Of a stretch of 64,000 nt of DNA, positions 52,266 to 61,121 are shown in pieces. The number at the start of each line of letters is the position of its first letter. The first letter of the stretch is position 1. Made by a program: the position numbers and the translations under genes. The stretch is from BOG-908 sp963848205 (lineage in GTDB: Bacteria > Pseudomonadota > Alphaproteobacteria > Acetobacterales > Acetobacteraceae): contig CAWKCV010000003.1 of NCBI GenBank assembly GCA_963848205.1, positions 434,001 through 498,000 of the forward strand, in the 5' to 3' direction. The notes beneath the pieces were generated by a model. The model saw only the letters and a list, made by a program, of their open reading frames with translations, was not told the DNA's origin and did no database searches.

Positions 52266-52500
52266 CGTGAGAAAGGCCGGGGGCTCTGCCCCAGGACCCC
52301 GTCACGCGAGAGCGTGCTTCGCACGACGGGGCCCGCGGCCCCAGACCCCCAGACATGGAAGGCAAGGCAAGGGGCATCCGACTGTGCGTGGTCGTCAAAC
52401 GACGTGTCTGCCCCTTGCCTTGCCCATGATTGCAGGTCCAGGGCGGCTCGCCCTGGCGCGGGTCCAGGAGGCAGAGCCCCCCGGCCTCTCTCACGGCCCA
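52266..52500. repeat. GC-rich family C repeat between rnc and era
   Basis: Opens AAGGCCGGGGGCTCTGCCCC and closes with GGAGGCAGAGCCCCCCGGCC, which is nearly the reverse complement, so the whole block is an extended inverted repeat. Internal paired parts include GGCAAGGCAAGGGGCA and TGCCCCTTGCCTTGCC. Similar in part to 39421-39540. Confidence 0.85.
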
Positions 52501-52506
52501 ACCCCA

Positions 52507-53238
52507 TCACGACAGCCGCCCCAGCAAATCGGCGGCGGCGGCGCGTTCGGCGGCTCGTTTGGTGGGGCCTTCGCCGGTTCCGGTATGGTTGGCGCTTTGG
52601 ACGGTGATGGTGAAGTGGGGGTTGTGGGATGGGCCGGTGCTGTTGGCGACGGTGTAGGTGGGGGGGGGTTCGTTGAGGATGGCGAGGCGTTCCTGCAATG
52701 CGGTTTTCGGGTCTTTGGGTGGTTTGATCTGAGCGGTGAGCAGCGGCGACCAGGTTTGGCGGATGAAGGTTCGGGCCGGGTTCAGGCCGCCGTCGAGGTA
52801 GAGGGCGCCGATGGCGGCTTCCATGGCGTCGGCGAGCACGGTGGCCAGGCTGGCGACGCCGGCGGCGGCTTCGTTGTTGCCGACGTGGAGGGCTTGGTCG
52901 AGGCCGATGGCGTGGGCGGCGTCGGCCACGGTTTCGCGGGAGACGAGGTGGGCGAAGCGCAGGCCGAGCTGGCCTTCGGCTTCGTTGGGAAAGCATTCGG
53001 CAAGCCATTCGGCGACGACGAGGCCGAGCACGCGGTCGCCGAGGAATTCCAGGCGTTCGTTGCTGCGCGGGCGTTTGGCGCCGCGGGCGCGTTTGCGCGC
53101 GCGGCCGGAGGCGGCCGAGCGGTGGGTGAGGGCTTCGGCGAGCAGGCCGGGTTGGGCGAAGTGGTGGCCGAGGAGGGTTTCGGCCCGGGCGAGGCGGCTG
53201 TGTTCGCCCGGATCGGCTAGGGGTGCGGGTATGTTCAA
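52507..53238 (-). CDS. rnc: Ribonuclease III
   Basis: 243 residues. Cuts double-stranded RNA, including rRNA precursors. RNase III signature RLEFLGDRVLGLVVAEWL with metal ligands, LADAMEAAIGALYLDGGL with the catalytic Asp/Glu, and a C-terminal double-stranded RNA-binding domain ending in the GPTKRAAERAAAADLL helix. The TTG start at 53236-53238 overlaps the lepB stop (TTGA), so the pair is translationally coupled; upstream codons lack homology. Confidence 0.94.
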   Translation of the reverse strand: MNIPAPLADPGEHSRLARAETLLGHHFAQPGLLAEALTHRSAASGRARKRARGAKRPRSNERLEFLGDRVLGLVVAEWLAECFPNEAEGQLGLRFAHLVSRETVADAAHAIGLDQALHVGNNEAAAGVASLATVLADAMEAAIGALYLDGGLNPARTFIRQTWSPLLTAQIKPPKDPKTALQERLAILNEPPPTYTVANSTGPSHNPHFTITVQSANHTGTGEGPTKRAAERAAAADLLGRLS

Positions 53239-54044
53239 TCGACGCCTTTGAGCAGGCGGCTCCAGCGGATCTCGAGCGGCCACTGCCAGATTTGCCACCA
53301 CGGATGGCTTGCGTCGAAGCTGAAGAAGATGAATTGCGCGCGGCCGATGACGTTTTCGAGCGGCACGAAGCCGAGGCCGTTCATGAAGCGGCTATCGGCG
53401 GAATTGTCGCGATTGTCGCCCATCATGAACAGGTCGTGGTCGGGGACGACGTATTCGTCGGTGTTGTTGGGGTCGAATTCGCCGGTGCCCGCGAGTTCGG
53501 GCCGGTCGTCCGTATATTTCAGCAGATGGTGTTTGGGGCCGTTGGGAAGCGATTCCAGGTACTGCTGGGTGAGGACCGGCATGCCGTCTTCGTTGGCGGC
53601 GTTGTATTCGCCTTCGGGTGCGCGGGGGACTTCGGTGCCGTTGATATAGAGCTGGCCGTGTTTGACCTGGATGTGGTCGCCGGGCAGGCCGATGACGCGT
53701 TTGATCCAGTCCTGGGTGGTGTCGCGGGTGTTGCGGAACACCACCACGTCGCCGCGGTGCGGGGTGGAGCCGAAGATGCGGCCGGAAAAGATGTTCGGCG
53801 AGAAGGGCATGGAGAAGTGCGAGTAGCCGTAGCTGAACTTGCTGACGAAGACGAAGTCGCCGATCAGCAGGGTCGGGATCATCGAGCCGGAAGGGATGTT
53901 GAACGGCTCGAAGGCGACGGTGCGGATGCCCATGGCGATCAGCAGGGCGTAGATGAGGGTTTTGGCGGTCTCCAGTGCTCCGCCGGCGACGGCGTGCTTT
54001 TCGGTTGCCGCCTTCTGCGGCGTGGACTTCTGTGACAGTGACAT
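53235..54044 (-). CDS. lepB: Signal peptidase I
   Basis: 269 residues. Inner-membrane peptidase removing signal peptides. One N-terminal membrane helix (ETAKTLIYALLIAMGIRTV), catalytic serine in NIPSGSMIPTLLIGD, catalytic lysine in DWIKRVIGLPGD and the box E motif MMGDNRDNSADSR. First gene of the lepB-rnc-era set. Confidence 0.96.
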   Translation of the reverse strand: MSLSQKSTPQKAATEKHAVAGGALETAKTLIYALLIAMGIRTVAFEPFNIPSGSMIPTLLIGDFVFVSKFSYGYSHFSMPFSPNIFSGRIFGSTPHRGDVVVFRNTRDTTQDWIKRVIGLPGDHIQVKHGQLYINGTEVPRAPEGEYNAANEDGMPVLTQQYLESLPNGPKHHLLKYTDDRPELAGTGEFDPNNTDEYVVPDHDLFMMGDNRDNSADSRFMNGLGFVPLENVIGRAQFIFFSFDASHPWWQIWQWPLEIRWSRLLKGVD

Positions 54045-54142
54045 GGGTGCTCAGTCCGGCCGGGGACTTTGGATAGAGCCGTTCACACCCCTTGCTGTCA
54101 AGAAACCGTGTGTCACGCGGGTGCGGGGGGCTGGACTGGCCG

Positions 54143-55978
54143 TTATTCGCCGCTGAGATCCCGCCGGCGGCTTTCCAGTTCCTCGCTATAGCGGCGGAGC
54201 GCGTATTGTTCGGTCAGCAGGCCGAGCACTTTCAGCGTCTGGGGCGAGTCGACGACGGCAAGCGCGTCTGCTTCGGCGGTTTCGAACAGGGTGGCGGCTT
54301 CTTTCACCGTCATTTGCGGGGTCAGCACGGTGTTGGCGTGGTGCAGCAGGTCGCCAACGCGCTGGGTGGGGTCTTCGGCGGCGTGGGCGTCGGCGGTCCA
54401 GATGATGCCGGCGTAGGTGTTTTTGTCGTCGATGACGACGACGCGGCTCGCCGAGCCGAGCGGGTAGGCGCGCCGGAAGGTGGCGAGCGTGTCGGCGGTG
54501 CGGACCGGCCGAACGTCGGGGCGCATCATCCGGCCGACGGTGAGGTTGCGCATCCAGCCGACATCGACGGCGCTGCGGATGCTCTCGCCGCGCAGGTGAA
54601 AGCGCCAGGTGGCGAACGAGTAGCCGAAGGTGCGCCGCACGGTGAGCGAGGAGATGACGCAGGCGGCGAGCACGGCGACGGTGAGCGGCAGGTTGCCGGT
54701 GCTCTCCAGCGCCAGGAACGTCATGGTGAGCGGGCCGCCGACGATGGCGGTTGCCATGCCGCTCATGCCGATGAGGCCGTAGATCGGGTCGGGGAACACG
54801 GCGATCGGCCAGACGAGCAGGACGAGGGCGGCGAACGCCTTGCCGAGCAGGGCGCCGAGCAGGAGGGAGGCGAAGAACAGCCCGCCGCGGAAGCCGGAGC
54901 CGAGGGAGATGGCCGAGGCGGCGGCTTTCAGGCCCAGTAACGTGGCGAGCGTGGGGAGCGAGATGTCGGCGGTGAGTGCCGAGCGGAGCACGCCGTGGCC
55001 GGCCGAGAGCACGGCCGGGCTGTGCAGCGCCAGGCCGCCCACGGCCAGGCCGCCGATGGCGGGGCGCAGCCAAGTGGGCACGCGGCTGCGGGTGAAGGCG
55101 CGTTCGGTGAGGGTGACGCCATACATGATGAGCACGCCGGCGGCCGCGCACAGAACGCCGAGGGCGAAGACGGGAACGAAGTCGATGGTCGCCATTTCGG
55201 GCGGCATCGGCAGGTTGTAGCCGGGCTCGTCGCCAACAATGAGGCGCTGCACCATGACCGCGCCGATGGCCGAGGCGACGACGGGTGGGAGTGTGACGAG
55301 CGAGTAGGTGCCGATGACGAGTTCGAACGCGTAGAAGGCGCCGGTGAGCGGCGCGTTGAAGGCGGCCGCGATGGCGCCGGCGGCGCCGCAGCCGACGAGC
55401 AGGCGCAGATCGGCGCGGCGCACGTTGAAGGCGCGGCCGATGCGCGAGCAGACGGCGCTGCCGATCTGGGTATAGCCGGCTTCGAGCCCGACGGAGGCGC
55501 CGACGCCGTTGCTGAGCATGGTCTGCAGGACGACGACGATGCTGTCTTTGAGCGACATCTTGCCGCCGTAGAGGGCGTTGGCTTCGATCGGGTCGACGGC
55601 GCGGCGTGGCGACCAGCGTGTCAGGCTCCAGGTGAACAGCCCGATGCAGAGGCCGCCGAGCGCGAGGGTGAGCAGCGCGCGTGAGGGGTCCACGCTCGTC
55701 TGGGCAGAGAGGCGGGCGCCCGGGGGCAGGCCGTAGAGGAGCTGGTGGGCGAGCTGGCAGGTCTGGTTCATCGCGACGACGAGCAGGCCGGCGACGATGC
55801 CGAGGCAGCCGGCAACCAGCACGAGCGAGACTTCGCCGCCGCGCACCAGAGCGCGCAGGGCGCGTGGCGCCTGCATGGCGACATCGGTCAGCTTGCGCCG
55901 GCGAAGTCCGGCGGGAACGTTGTCGGCCACCCCGGCAGTCTGCGTCATCTCCGGAGAACTCCGATGCTCGTCCTGCAT
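54143..55978 (-). CDS. CLC-family chloride channel/antiporter with CBS domains
   Basis: 611 residues. About ten to twelve membrane helices with CLC signatures: SNGVGASVGLEAGYTQ (glutamate at the gate region), GCGAAGAIAAAFNAPLTGA, and ISLGSGFRGGLFFASLLLGA. A C-terminal CBS pair (about residues 480-590: VGRMMRPDVRPVRTADTL; VVVIDDKNTYAGIIW; LTPQMTVKEAATLFE) is present. The start may be ATG 55978 or the ATG ten codons later. Confidence 0.92.
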   Translation of the reverse strand: MQDEHRSSPEMTQTAGVADNVPAGLRRRKLTDVAMQAPRALRALVRGGEVSLVLVAGCLGIVAGLLVVAMNQTCQLAHQLLYGLPPGARLSAQTSVDPSRALLTLALGGLCIGLFTWSLTRWSPRRAVDPIEANALYGGKMSLKDSIVVVLQTMLSNGVGASVGLEAGYTQIGSAVCSRIGRAFNVRRADLRLLVGCGAAGAIAAAFNAPLTGAFYAFELVIGTYSLVTLPPVVASAIGAVMVQRLIVGDEPGYNLPMPPEMATIDFVPVFALGVLCAAAGVLIMYGVTLTERAFTRSRVPTWLRPAIGGLAVGGLALHSPAVLSAGHGVLRSALTADISLPTLATLLGLKAAASAISLGSGFRGGLFFASLLLGALLGKAFAALVLLVWPIAVFPDPIYGLIGMSGMATAIVGGPLTMTFLALESTGNLPLTVAVLAACVISSLTVRRTFGYSFATWRFHLRGESIRSAVDVGWMRNLTVGRMMRPDVRPVRTADTLATFRRAYPLGSASRVVVIDDKNTYAGIIWTADAHAAEDPTQRVGDLLHHANTVLTPQMTVKEAATLFETAEADALAVVDSPQTLKVLGLLTEQYALRRYSEELESRRRDLSGE

Positions 55979-55985
55979 AACCCAA

Positions 55986-56034
55986 CAAGCAAAAGTTTTT
56001 TGGTCCTTTTTTTCAAAAAGGACTGCTTGCTTAA
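55986..56034 (+). repeat. Palindromic element, family A
   Basis: AAGCAAAAGTTTTTTGG, arms GTCCTTTTTTT and AAAAAGGAC, TGCTTGCTTA. Between the CLC gene start and a small plus-strand ORF. Confidence 0.9.
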
Positions 56035-56051
56035 TTCAGAAACCACGCTCG

Positions 56052-56207
56052 ATGCCGTTTGTTGGGATTTGCATGCAAGCCCCCGAGATGCCCCCGCCAA
56101 GCACGCCGCCCGAATACCCGGACCCTGACGAGCCGCAACCGCTGGGCGACCCACCCGCGCCGATACCCATTCCCGCCGATCCGCCGCCCGGCCCCATTCA
56201 CGCCTAG
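56052..56207 (+). CDS. Short proline-rich protein
   Basis: 51 residues, of which the last 44 (from a second ATG at 56073) are strongly proline/acid rich: EMPPPSTPPEYPDPDEPQP, APIPIPADPPPGPI. Small proline-rich proteins of this look are scattered through alphaproteobacteria. Coding is supported by the skewed composition only; no family or function recognised. Confidence 0.45.
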   Translation: MPFVGICMQAPEMPPPSTPPEYPDPDEPQPLGDPPAPIPIPADPPPGPIHA

Positions 56208-56270
56208 CAGGCGTTCCATGCCAGGTTCGCGCCAAGCGTGAGGAGAGCGGCATTGGGTGGAGCGGAGACG

Positions 56271-57251
56271 ATGCGGCAGGTCGGCGTGCAGGGCGCCGGC
56301 GGGCCGGAGGTAATGCGGATCGAGCAGGCGCGCCGGCCGGTGGCGGGCGCGGGCGAGGTGTTGATCCGGGTGCAGGCGGCCGGCGTGAACCGGCCGGACG
56401 TGGCGCAGCGCAAGGGTGTGTATCCGCCGCCGCCGGACGCGAGCCCGGTGCTGGGGCTGGAAGTGGCGGGCGAGGTTGTCGCGTGCGGCGAGGGGATGGC
56501 CAAGTGGCAGGTGGGCGAGCGCGTGTGCGCGTTGGTCAATGGCGGCGGCTATGCCGAATATTGCGTGGCGCCCGAGGGGCAGTGCCTGCCCTGGCCACAG
56601 GGCTACGATGCTGTGCGGGCAGCTTCGTTGCCGGAGACGTTTTTCACCGTGTGGGCCAATCTGTTCGATCTCGGCCGGCTGGTGGAAGGCGAGACGGTGC
56701 TGATCCATGGCGGCAGCAGCGGCATAGGGACGACGGCCATTCAGTTAGCCCGAGCGTTCGGCGCGCGGGTGTTCGTGACGGCCGGGTCGGCGGCGAAATG
56801 CCAGGCCTGCGTGGAGCTCGGGGCCGAGGCGGCGATCGATTACACAAAAGAGGATTTCGTGGCGCGTGTCCTGGAGATGACCGGCGGGCGTGGCGTGGAT
56901 GTGGTGCTGGACATGGTCGCCGGCGGTTACGTGTCGCGCAACACGCATGTGCTGGCGCGGGACGGGCGGCTGGTGATCATTGCGGTGCAGGGAGGCGCGC
57001 GCGATCCGGAGCTCGATTTCCGCCTGGTGATGATGAAGCGTTTGACGATTACCGGCTCGACTATGCGGCCGCGCACGCGGGCGGAGAAGGCGGCGATTGC
57101 GCGCGAGTTGCGGGAGCGGGTGTGGCCGAAGCTGGATGCGGGGGCGTGCGCGCCGGTGATCCATGGGGTGTTCGGGTTGGAGGATGTGGGCGAGGCGCAT
57201 CGGCTGATGGAGAGCAGCGCGCATATCGGGAAGATCGTGCTGACGGTTTGA
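56271..57251 (+). CDS. NAD(P)H quinone oxidoreductase, PIG3/zinc-binding-dehydrogenase family
   Basis: 326 residues of the MDR superfamily, quinone reductase (PIG3) branch: GAGGPEVMRIEQARRP, GVNRPDVAQRKGVYPPPP, GLEVAGEVV, the nucleotide motif VLIHGGSSGIGTTAIQLARA and GRLVIIAVQGGARDPELDFR. Zinc ligands are absent. ATG 56271 matches the family start; a TTG at 56253 with AGGAG upstream is an alternative. The next gene starts 7 bases after its stop. Confidence 0.92.
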   Translation: MRQVGVQGAGGPEVMRIEQARRPVAGAGEVLIRVQAAGVNRPDVAQRKGVYPPPPDASPVLGLEVAGEVVACGEGMAKWQVGERVCALVNGGGYAEYCVAPEGQCLPWPQGYDAVRAASLPETFFTVWANLFDLGRLVEGETVLIHGGSSGIGTTAIQLARAFGARVFVTAGSAAKCQACVELGAEAAIDYTKEDFVARVLEMTGGRGVDVVLDMVAGGYVSRNTHVLARDGRLVIIAVQGGARDPELDFRLVMMKRLTITGSTMRPRTRAEKAAIARELRERVWPKLDAGACAPVIHGVFGLEDVGEAHRLMESSAHIGKIVLTV

Positions 57252-57258
57252 AGCGAAG

Positions 57259-57999
57259 ATGAAGCTGCATGCCGTCGAGGCGGGCCGGGGATCGCCGGTG
57301 TGTCTGCTGCACGGCTTGTTCGGGCGGGCGCGCAATTTGGGTGCGGTGGCGCGCGGGCTGGCGGGGGCGCATCGGGTGGTGTCGCTGGATGTGCGCAATC
57401 ATGGCGAGAGTCCGCACGCGAGCGGCATGTCGTATCGCGTGATGTCGGACGATGTGTTCGAGACGCTTGGCGCGTTGGGGGCGCTGCCGTGCGCGGTGCT
57501 GGGGCATTCGATGGGCGGCAAGGTGGCGATGGCGATGGCTTTGCGGGCGCCGGGCGAGGTGTCGTCGCTGGTGGTCGCCGACATCGCGCCGGTGGCTTAC
57601 GTGCATCGCAATGCCAGCGTGGCGGCGGCGATGCAGAATGTGGCGCTGGGGCTGGATCGCGCGGGTGCGGACAGGGCGTTGGCCGATGCGGTGCCGGATG
57701 CGGGCGTGCGTGCGTTCCTGTTGCAGAACTGGGGCTCGGCAGGCTGGAAGATCGGTCTGGACGAGATCGCGCAAGGGATGGCGGAGATCGAGGGCTGGCC
57801 TGGGGATTTGGCGGGGGCGCGCTATGCCGGGCCGGCGCTGTTCGTGCGTGGCGGAAAGTCGGATTACGTGTCGGATTGGCCTGCGGTCCAGAAATTGTTT
57901 CCACAGGCAAAGCTGGCCACGGTCGAGCAAGCCGGCCATTGGCTGCACGCCGACGCCCCGCAAGAATTCCTGGCGCTAGTCAGCGCAGCCCTACCCTGA
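57259..57999 (+). CDS. Alpha/beta hydrolase (YbfF-like esterase)
   Basis: 246 residues. VCLLHGLFGRARNLG (oxyanion region), VSLDVRNHGESPHAS, the nucleophile elbow LGHSMGGKVAMAMA, and the late histidine in EQAGHWLHADAPQEF. This is the YbfF esterase pattern. Closely follows the quinone reductase gene, so the two may be cotranscribed; substrate unknown. Confidence 0.9.
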   Translation: MKLHAVEAGRGSPVCLLHGLFGRARNLGAVARGLAGAHRVVSLDVRNHGESPHASGMSYRVMSDDVFETLGALGALPCAVLGHSMGGKVAMAMALRAPGEVSSLVVADIAPVAYVHRNASVAAAMQNVALGLDRAGADRALADAVPDAGVRAFLLQNWGSAGWKIGLDEIAQGMAEIEGWPGDLAGARYAGPALFVRGGKSDYVSDWPAVQKLFPQAKLATVEQAGHWLHADAPQEFLALVSAALP

Positions 58000-58000
58000 G

Positions 58001-58052
58001 AACCAAAAGTTTTTTGGTCCTTTCTTCCCAAGAAAGGACTGCTTCCTTTCTT
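58001..58052 (+). repeat. Palindromic element with covarying stem
   Basis: Arms GTCCTTTCTT and AAGAAAGGAC around a CCC loop: the T-to-C change on the left is matched by A-to-G on the right. Follows the hydrolase stop by one or two bases. Confidence 0.9.
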
Positions 58053-58077
58053 CCCGCTGTCCAGCTTAGGCTGCCCC

Positions 58078-58341
58078 ATGACCCCCGCAAGACGATGCCC
58101 CACCCAGGAGCGCGAGGAGGAAGCCGAGGAGCGCCGCACCAACAGCCTCGCCGGTCTCGCCCTGACGCTGGGCCTGGTCGTTGTAGGGCTGTATCTGGTC
58201 GATGAGTTGCGCGTGCAGGAGCGGCTGCAGGATTGCGTGTTGTCCGGCAGCAACTTGTGCGAGGTGCAGGCAGGCGGCGACGTCCTGGCTGGCTTGACGA
58301 ACCTTCCCCCGCCTGCCCCCATGGCTCCAACAAGACCATAA
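58078..58341 (+). CDS. Small single-pass membrane protein
   Basis: 87 residues: a charged N-terminus (EREEEAEERRTNS), one membrane helix (LAGLALTLGLVVVGLYLV), then a periplasmic or cytoplasmic tail with two cysteines (LQDCVLSGSNLCEVQAGG) and a proline-rich end. No family recognised. It precedes the repeat-rich secreted-type protein by 15 bases. Confidence 0.65.
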   Translation: MTPARRCPTQEREEEAEERRTNSLAGLALTLGLVVVGLYLVDELRVQERLQDCVLSGSNLCEVQAGGDVLAGLTNLPPPAPMAPTRP

Positions 58342-58356
58342 AAGCGGGAGCGAGCG

Positions 58357-59913
58357 ATGGCGTCCTATTCCTGGACTGCGACGGCGGGCGGCGACTGGAA
58401 CACGGCCAAGAACTGGGTGCCGGCGACCGTTCCCGGGGCGGCCGATACCGCGTTGTTCGCGACCGGCGGCAATCTCTACCAGGTGACCGGCGATGCGAGT
58501 GCCGCTTGTATCACGCTGGACGGCGACAACGTGACGTTCGAGGGGCAGATCCTGGTCGGCACGGCGGGGCTGGTGGCCGAAAACGGCGCTTATCTGGCGA
58601 TCGGCAGCAATGCCTTCATCGACAATTCGGGGTCGCTGAGCGTGGATGCGGCCTCGTTTGCCGAAGTGAACGGCGTGCTGATCACCGGCAGCAGCACGGT
58701 GGGCACGGCGGAGGTGAGTGGCTTCAATGCAAGCTGGACGGATGCGGGCACGGTGGCGGCCTCCCAGCTTTACGTGAATTCCGGCGGCAGCTTTGCCGGC
58801 AATGTTGCCCTGGCCGATGGTGGCAGCGTGACGCTGGATACCAGCGCCACGTTCGGTGGCGGCACCGTGGCGCTGGCGGGCGGCGGGACGATCTATCTGG
58901 CCAATGCCGCGGGGACGGCATCGGGCAGCTATGGGCTGGCGGACGCGATCACCACGGGCCCGGCATCCGCCGCGCTGGTGCTCGCGAGCGATGCGGGTGC
59001 GACGCTGGATGTGAGCGGGGTGATCAGCGGCGCGGGGTTCGTCTATGTCAGCGGCGGGGATGTGTCGTTGGCCGCGGGCAACAGCTACGCCGGCCCGACG
59101 GTGGTGGATGCGGCGACGTTGACGCTGAACGGCGTGGGCGCCGCGGGCGCCAGCACGGTGTTCCTGCAGAACGGCGCGACGCTGAACACGCTGGCCGACA
59201 GCAACGGCGCTGCCGGGAGCGAGACGGTGGTCTCGGGCGGTGCGGATACGGTGAACGCGATGGCCGGATCGCTGCTCGTTTATGGGTCGGCGACGTCGCT
59301 GAATTTCCAGGGTGGCACCGGGACCAGCACGGTCGTGGGCGGCGCGGGCGCGGTGACGGCCACCGGCGGGTCGGGCGGCGACACGATCTTCGGCGGCACG
59401 AGCGGAAAGGACGCGCTGACGACGGGCACGGGTCCGACGCTGCTGGTGGGCGGCAATGGTGGGGTGCTGACCGCGATCGGTTCAGCGAACGACGTGCTGG
59501 TGGCCAATGCCGGCAACACGACACTCGTGGGCGCCAACGCGACGGGCCACGACCAGTATTTCAGCGAGGGTTCCGGCAACACGATGATCGTGGCCGGCAC
59601 GGGCAACAGCCTGGTTGTCGCGGATGGTGCGGCCAATACGGTGGTGGGTTCGTCGGGGATGCAGACGGTGTTTTTGGGCGCCGGCGTCAACCAGCTCGAT
59701 TTCACGCCCGGGCTGGGCGGGGGCACGAGCGATGTGATCGGGTTCGGCGGGCAGGACAGTATCCGGCTGATCGATTATGCGGCCAGCGATGTTCAGAATG
59801 CGCTGGCCAATGCGGTGGTGACGGGCGGGAGCACGATCCTGACGTTGTCGGATCACACGCAGATCGTGTTGTTTGGGTTTACTGGATTGGGTGCTGGAAA
59901 TTTCAGCGGGTAG
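58357..59913 (+). CDS. Beta-helix repeat protein with secreted-toxin-like C-terminus
   Basis: 518 residues. Starts SYSWTATAGGDWNTAKNW, a motif found at the front of autotransporter-like and type I-secreted repeat proteins, and has no Sec signal. The middle has degenerate beta-helix repeats (GGTVALAGGGTIYLANAAG, GAGFVYVSGGDVSLAAG). The last third has glycine/aspartate-rich turns (GGSGGDTIFGGTSGKDAL; GGGTSDVIGFGGQDSIRLID) and ends with GLGAGNFSG, resembling C-terminal signals of type I export. No transporter is adjacent. A related, frameshifted protein lies at 14918-17087. Confidence 0.7.
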   Translation: MASYSWTATAGGDWNTAKNWVPATVPGAADTALFATGGNLYQVTGDASAACITLDGDNVTFEGQILVGTAGLVAENGAYLAIGSNAFIDNSGSLSVDAASFAEVNGVLITGSSTVGTAEVSGFNASWTDAGTVAASQLYVNSGGSFAGNVALADGGSVTLDTSATFGGGTVALAGGGTIYLANAAGTASGSYGLADAITTGPASAALVLASDAGATLDVSGVISGAGFVYVSGGDVSLAAGNSYAGPTVVDAATLTLNGVGAAGASTVFLQNGATLNTLADSNGAAGSETVVSGGADTVNAMAGSLLVYGSATSLNFQGGTGTSTVVGGAGAVTATGGSGGDTIFGGTSGKDALTTGTGPTLLVGGNGGVLTAIGSANDVLVANAGNTTLVGANATGHDQYFSEGSGNTMIVAGTGNSLVVADGAANTVVGSSGMQTVFLGAGVNQLDFTPGLGGGTSDVIGFGGQDSIRLIDYAASDVQNALANAVVTGGSTILTLSDHTQIVLFGFTGLGAGNFSG

Positions 59914-59915
59914 GA

Positions 59916-59998
59916 AAAGTCTCATTTTCTAAAGAAGATGAAGCACAAGACTTCTGGGACGTAAGTCGCGCGCTGGTTGTCGAGCGCGCGACTTTTCC
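59916..59998 (+). terminator. Degenerate variant element plus strong GC-rich hairpin
   Basis: After the repeat-protein stop, a worn variant element is followed by AAGTCGCGCGCT (59963-59974) and its exact complement AGCGCGCGACTT (59983-59994), then TTCCTC. A 12-bp stem with an 8-base loop between convergent genes, so probably a terminator acting on both sides. Confidence 0.65.
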
Positions 59999-60250
59999 TC
60001 AGTTGTGGGGCGCGGGCGGCGGGGTTTGCGGGGGCGGGTTGGCGGCGGCGGCCTGTTCGGCTGCTTTCTTCTGGCGGTGGGCTTCGTGGTGGCCGATGGC
60101 GCAGCCGACCGCGGCGCCCGCGAGTGTGTGATGGCCGGCAACGTGGCCGACGACGCCGCCCGCGACCGCGCCTGATGCGCAGCCGGCGGCCTGTGCCCCC
60201 GTTGCGGCCATCAGAATGGAAGCGCCAAGCGCAAATGCTATTCTGGTCAT
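59999..60250 (-). CDS. Glycine-zipper small exported protein
   Basis: 83 residues. Signal peptide (IAFALGASILMAATGAQA), then a glycine-zipper segment GCASGAVAGGVVGHVAGHH, an Ala/Lys stretch with HRQKKAAEQAAAA and a proline-rich tail. Related small proteins insert in or associate with the outer membrane; function unknown. ATG at 60248-60250 fits the signal peptide. Confidence 0.75.
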   Translation of the reverse strand: MTRIAFALGASILMAATGAQAAGCASGAVAGGVVGHVAGHHTLAGAAVGCAIGHHEAHRQKKAAEQAAAANPPPQTPPPAPHN

Positions 60251-60321
60251 GTCAAGTTTCCCCAAGCGTAAGTGAGCTTAACGCAAAGCGCCCCATGATC
60301 GTTGCGACCCTGCTCACTCGC

Positions 60322-60364
60322 ACAAGTTTTTGGTCCTTTTTTCCAATAGAGGGACGGCTTCCTT
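60322..60364 (+). repeat. Degenerate palindromic element
   Basis: CAAGTTTTTGGTCC, loop sequence altered (CCAATAGAGGGAC), then GGCTTCCTTA. Stem partly lost. It abuts the alkA-like stop codon. Confidence 0.7.
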
Positions 60365-61010
60365 ATTCCACCGGCACATCATCCATCGAAGGCCGCCCCG
60401 TCACGTGCCGCCACCAATGCCAAAGCAGCCGCGCGGCAAGCGCACGGTAAGGCTGCCAGGGTTCGGCAATAAGCCGCAGCGCGGCAGGTGACGGCCGCTT
60501 CTCGAGTTTCTTCAGATCGGCCACCGCGGCTTGCAGGGCCAGGTCACCGGCGGGGAACACGTCGGGACGTTGCAGGGCGAACAGCAGGTAGATTTCGGCT
60601 GACCAGACGCCGAGGCCGCGCACGGAGGAGAGGGCGGTAATGGCGTCTGCATCGGTCATGGCGGCCAGGTTTTCGGTGGTGAGGGCGCCGTCGCAGAAGG
60701 CGGTGGCAACCGCGCGGGCGTGGCCGATCTTGGGGCGGGACAGGCCGGCGGCGCGCAGCGAATCCTCGTCGAGTGCGAGGAAGCTGTGCGGCTGCAGCGA
60801 GCCGGGGAGCGCGCAGCAACGTCGCCAGATGGCGGCGGCGGCCTGGTTGCTGATCTGCTGGCCGACGATGGCGTTCAGCAGGCCGGAGAAGCCGGCTTCG
60901 CGAACCCGCCAGGGCAGTGCGCCAGCCTCGGCCTCGATGCGGGCGAGGTCGGGATCGCTACGGGCTAAGTGCGAGAGGCCTTCACGCGCATCGATGGGTA
61001 TTGGAAGCAT
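60363..61010 (-). CDS. DNA-3-methyladenine glycosylase II (AlkA-type, HhH-GPD)
   Basis: 215 residues. Removes alkylated bases from DNA. Domain runs from GFSGLLNAIVGQQISNQA to the HhH-GPD core LSSVRGLGVWSAEIYLLFAL and RPDVFPAGDLALQ, with the catalytic aspartate in PAGDL; the end is WQPYRALAARLLWHWWR. ATG at 61008-61010. Divergent from dusB. Confidence 0.92.
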   Translation of the reverse strand: MLPIPIDAREGLSHLARSDPDLARIEAEAGALPWRVREAGFSGLLNAIVGQQISNQAAAAIWRRCCALPGSLQPHSFLALDEDSLRAAGLSRPKIGHARAVATAFCDGALTTENLAAMTDADAITALSSVRGLGVWSAEIYLLFALQRPDVFPAGDLALQAAVADLKKLEKRPSPAALRLIAEPWQPYRALAARLLWHWWRHVTGRPSMDDVPVE

Positions 61011-61039
61011 GTGGCCATCGTGACTGCCGCGACAGCGGA

Positions 61040-61087
61040 TCAAAAGTTTTTTGCCTCTTTCGTGCAAAAAAGAAGTCTTGCCTTCCT
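61040..61087 (+). repeat. Diverged palindromic element
   Basis: CAAAAGTTTTTTGCCTC, loop CGTGC, AAAAAAGAAGTCTTGCC; preceded by GCGACAGCGGATC, a half of the spacer hairpin seen in the doublets. Lies between divergent alkA-like and dusB. Confidence 0.75.
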
Positions 61088-61121
61088 TCCGCACTGCACA
61101 ACGCCTAGGCTTGCCTAAATC

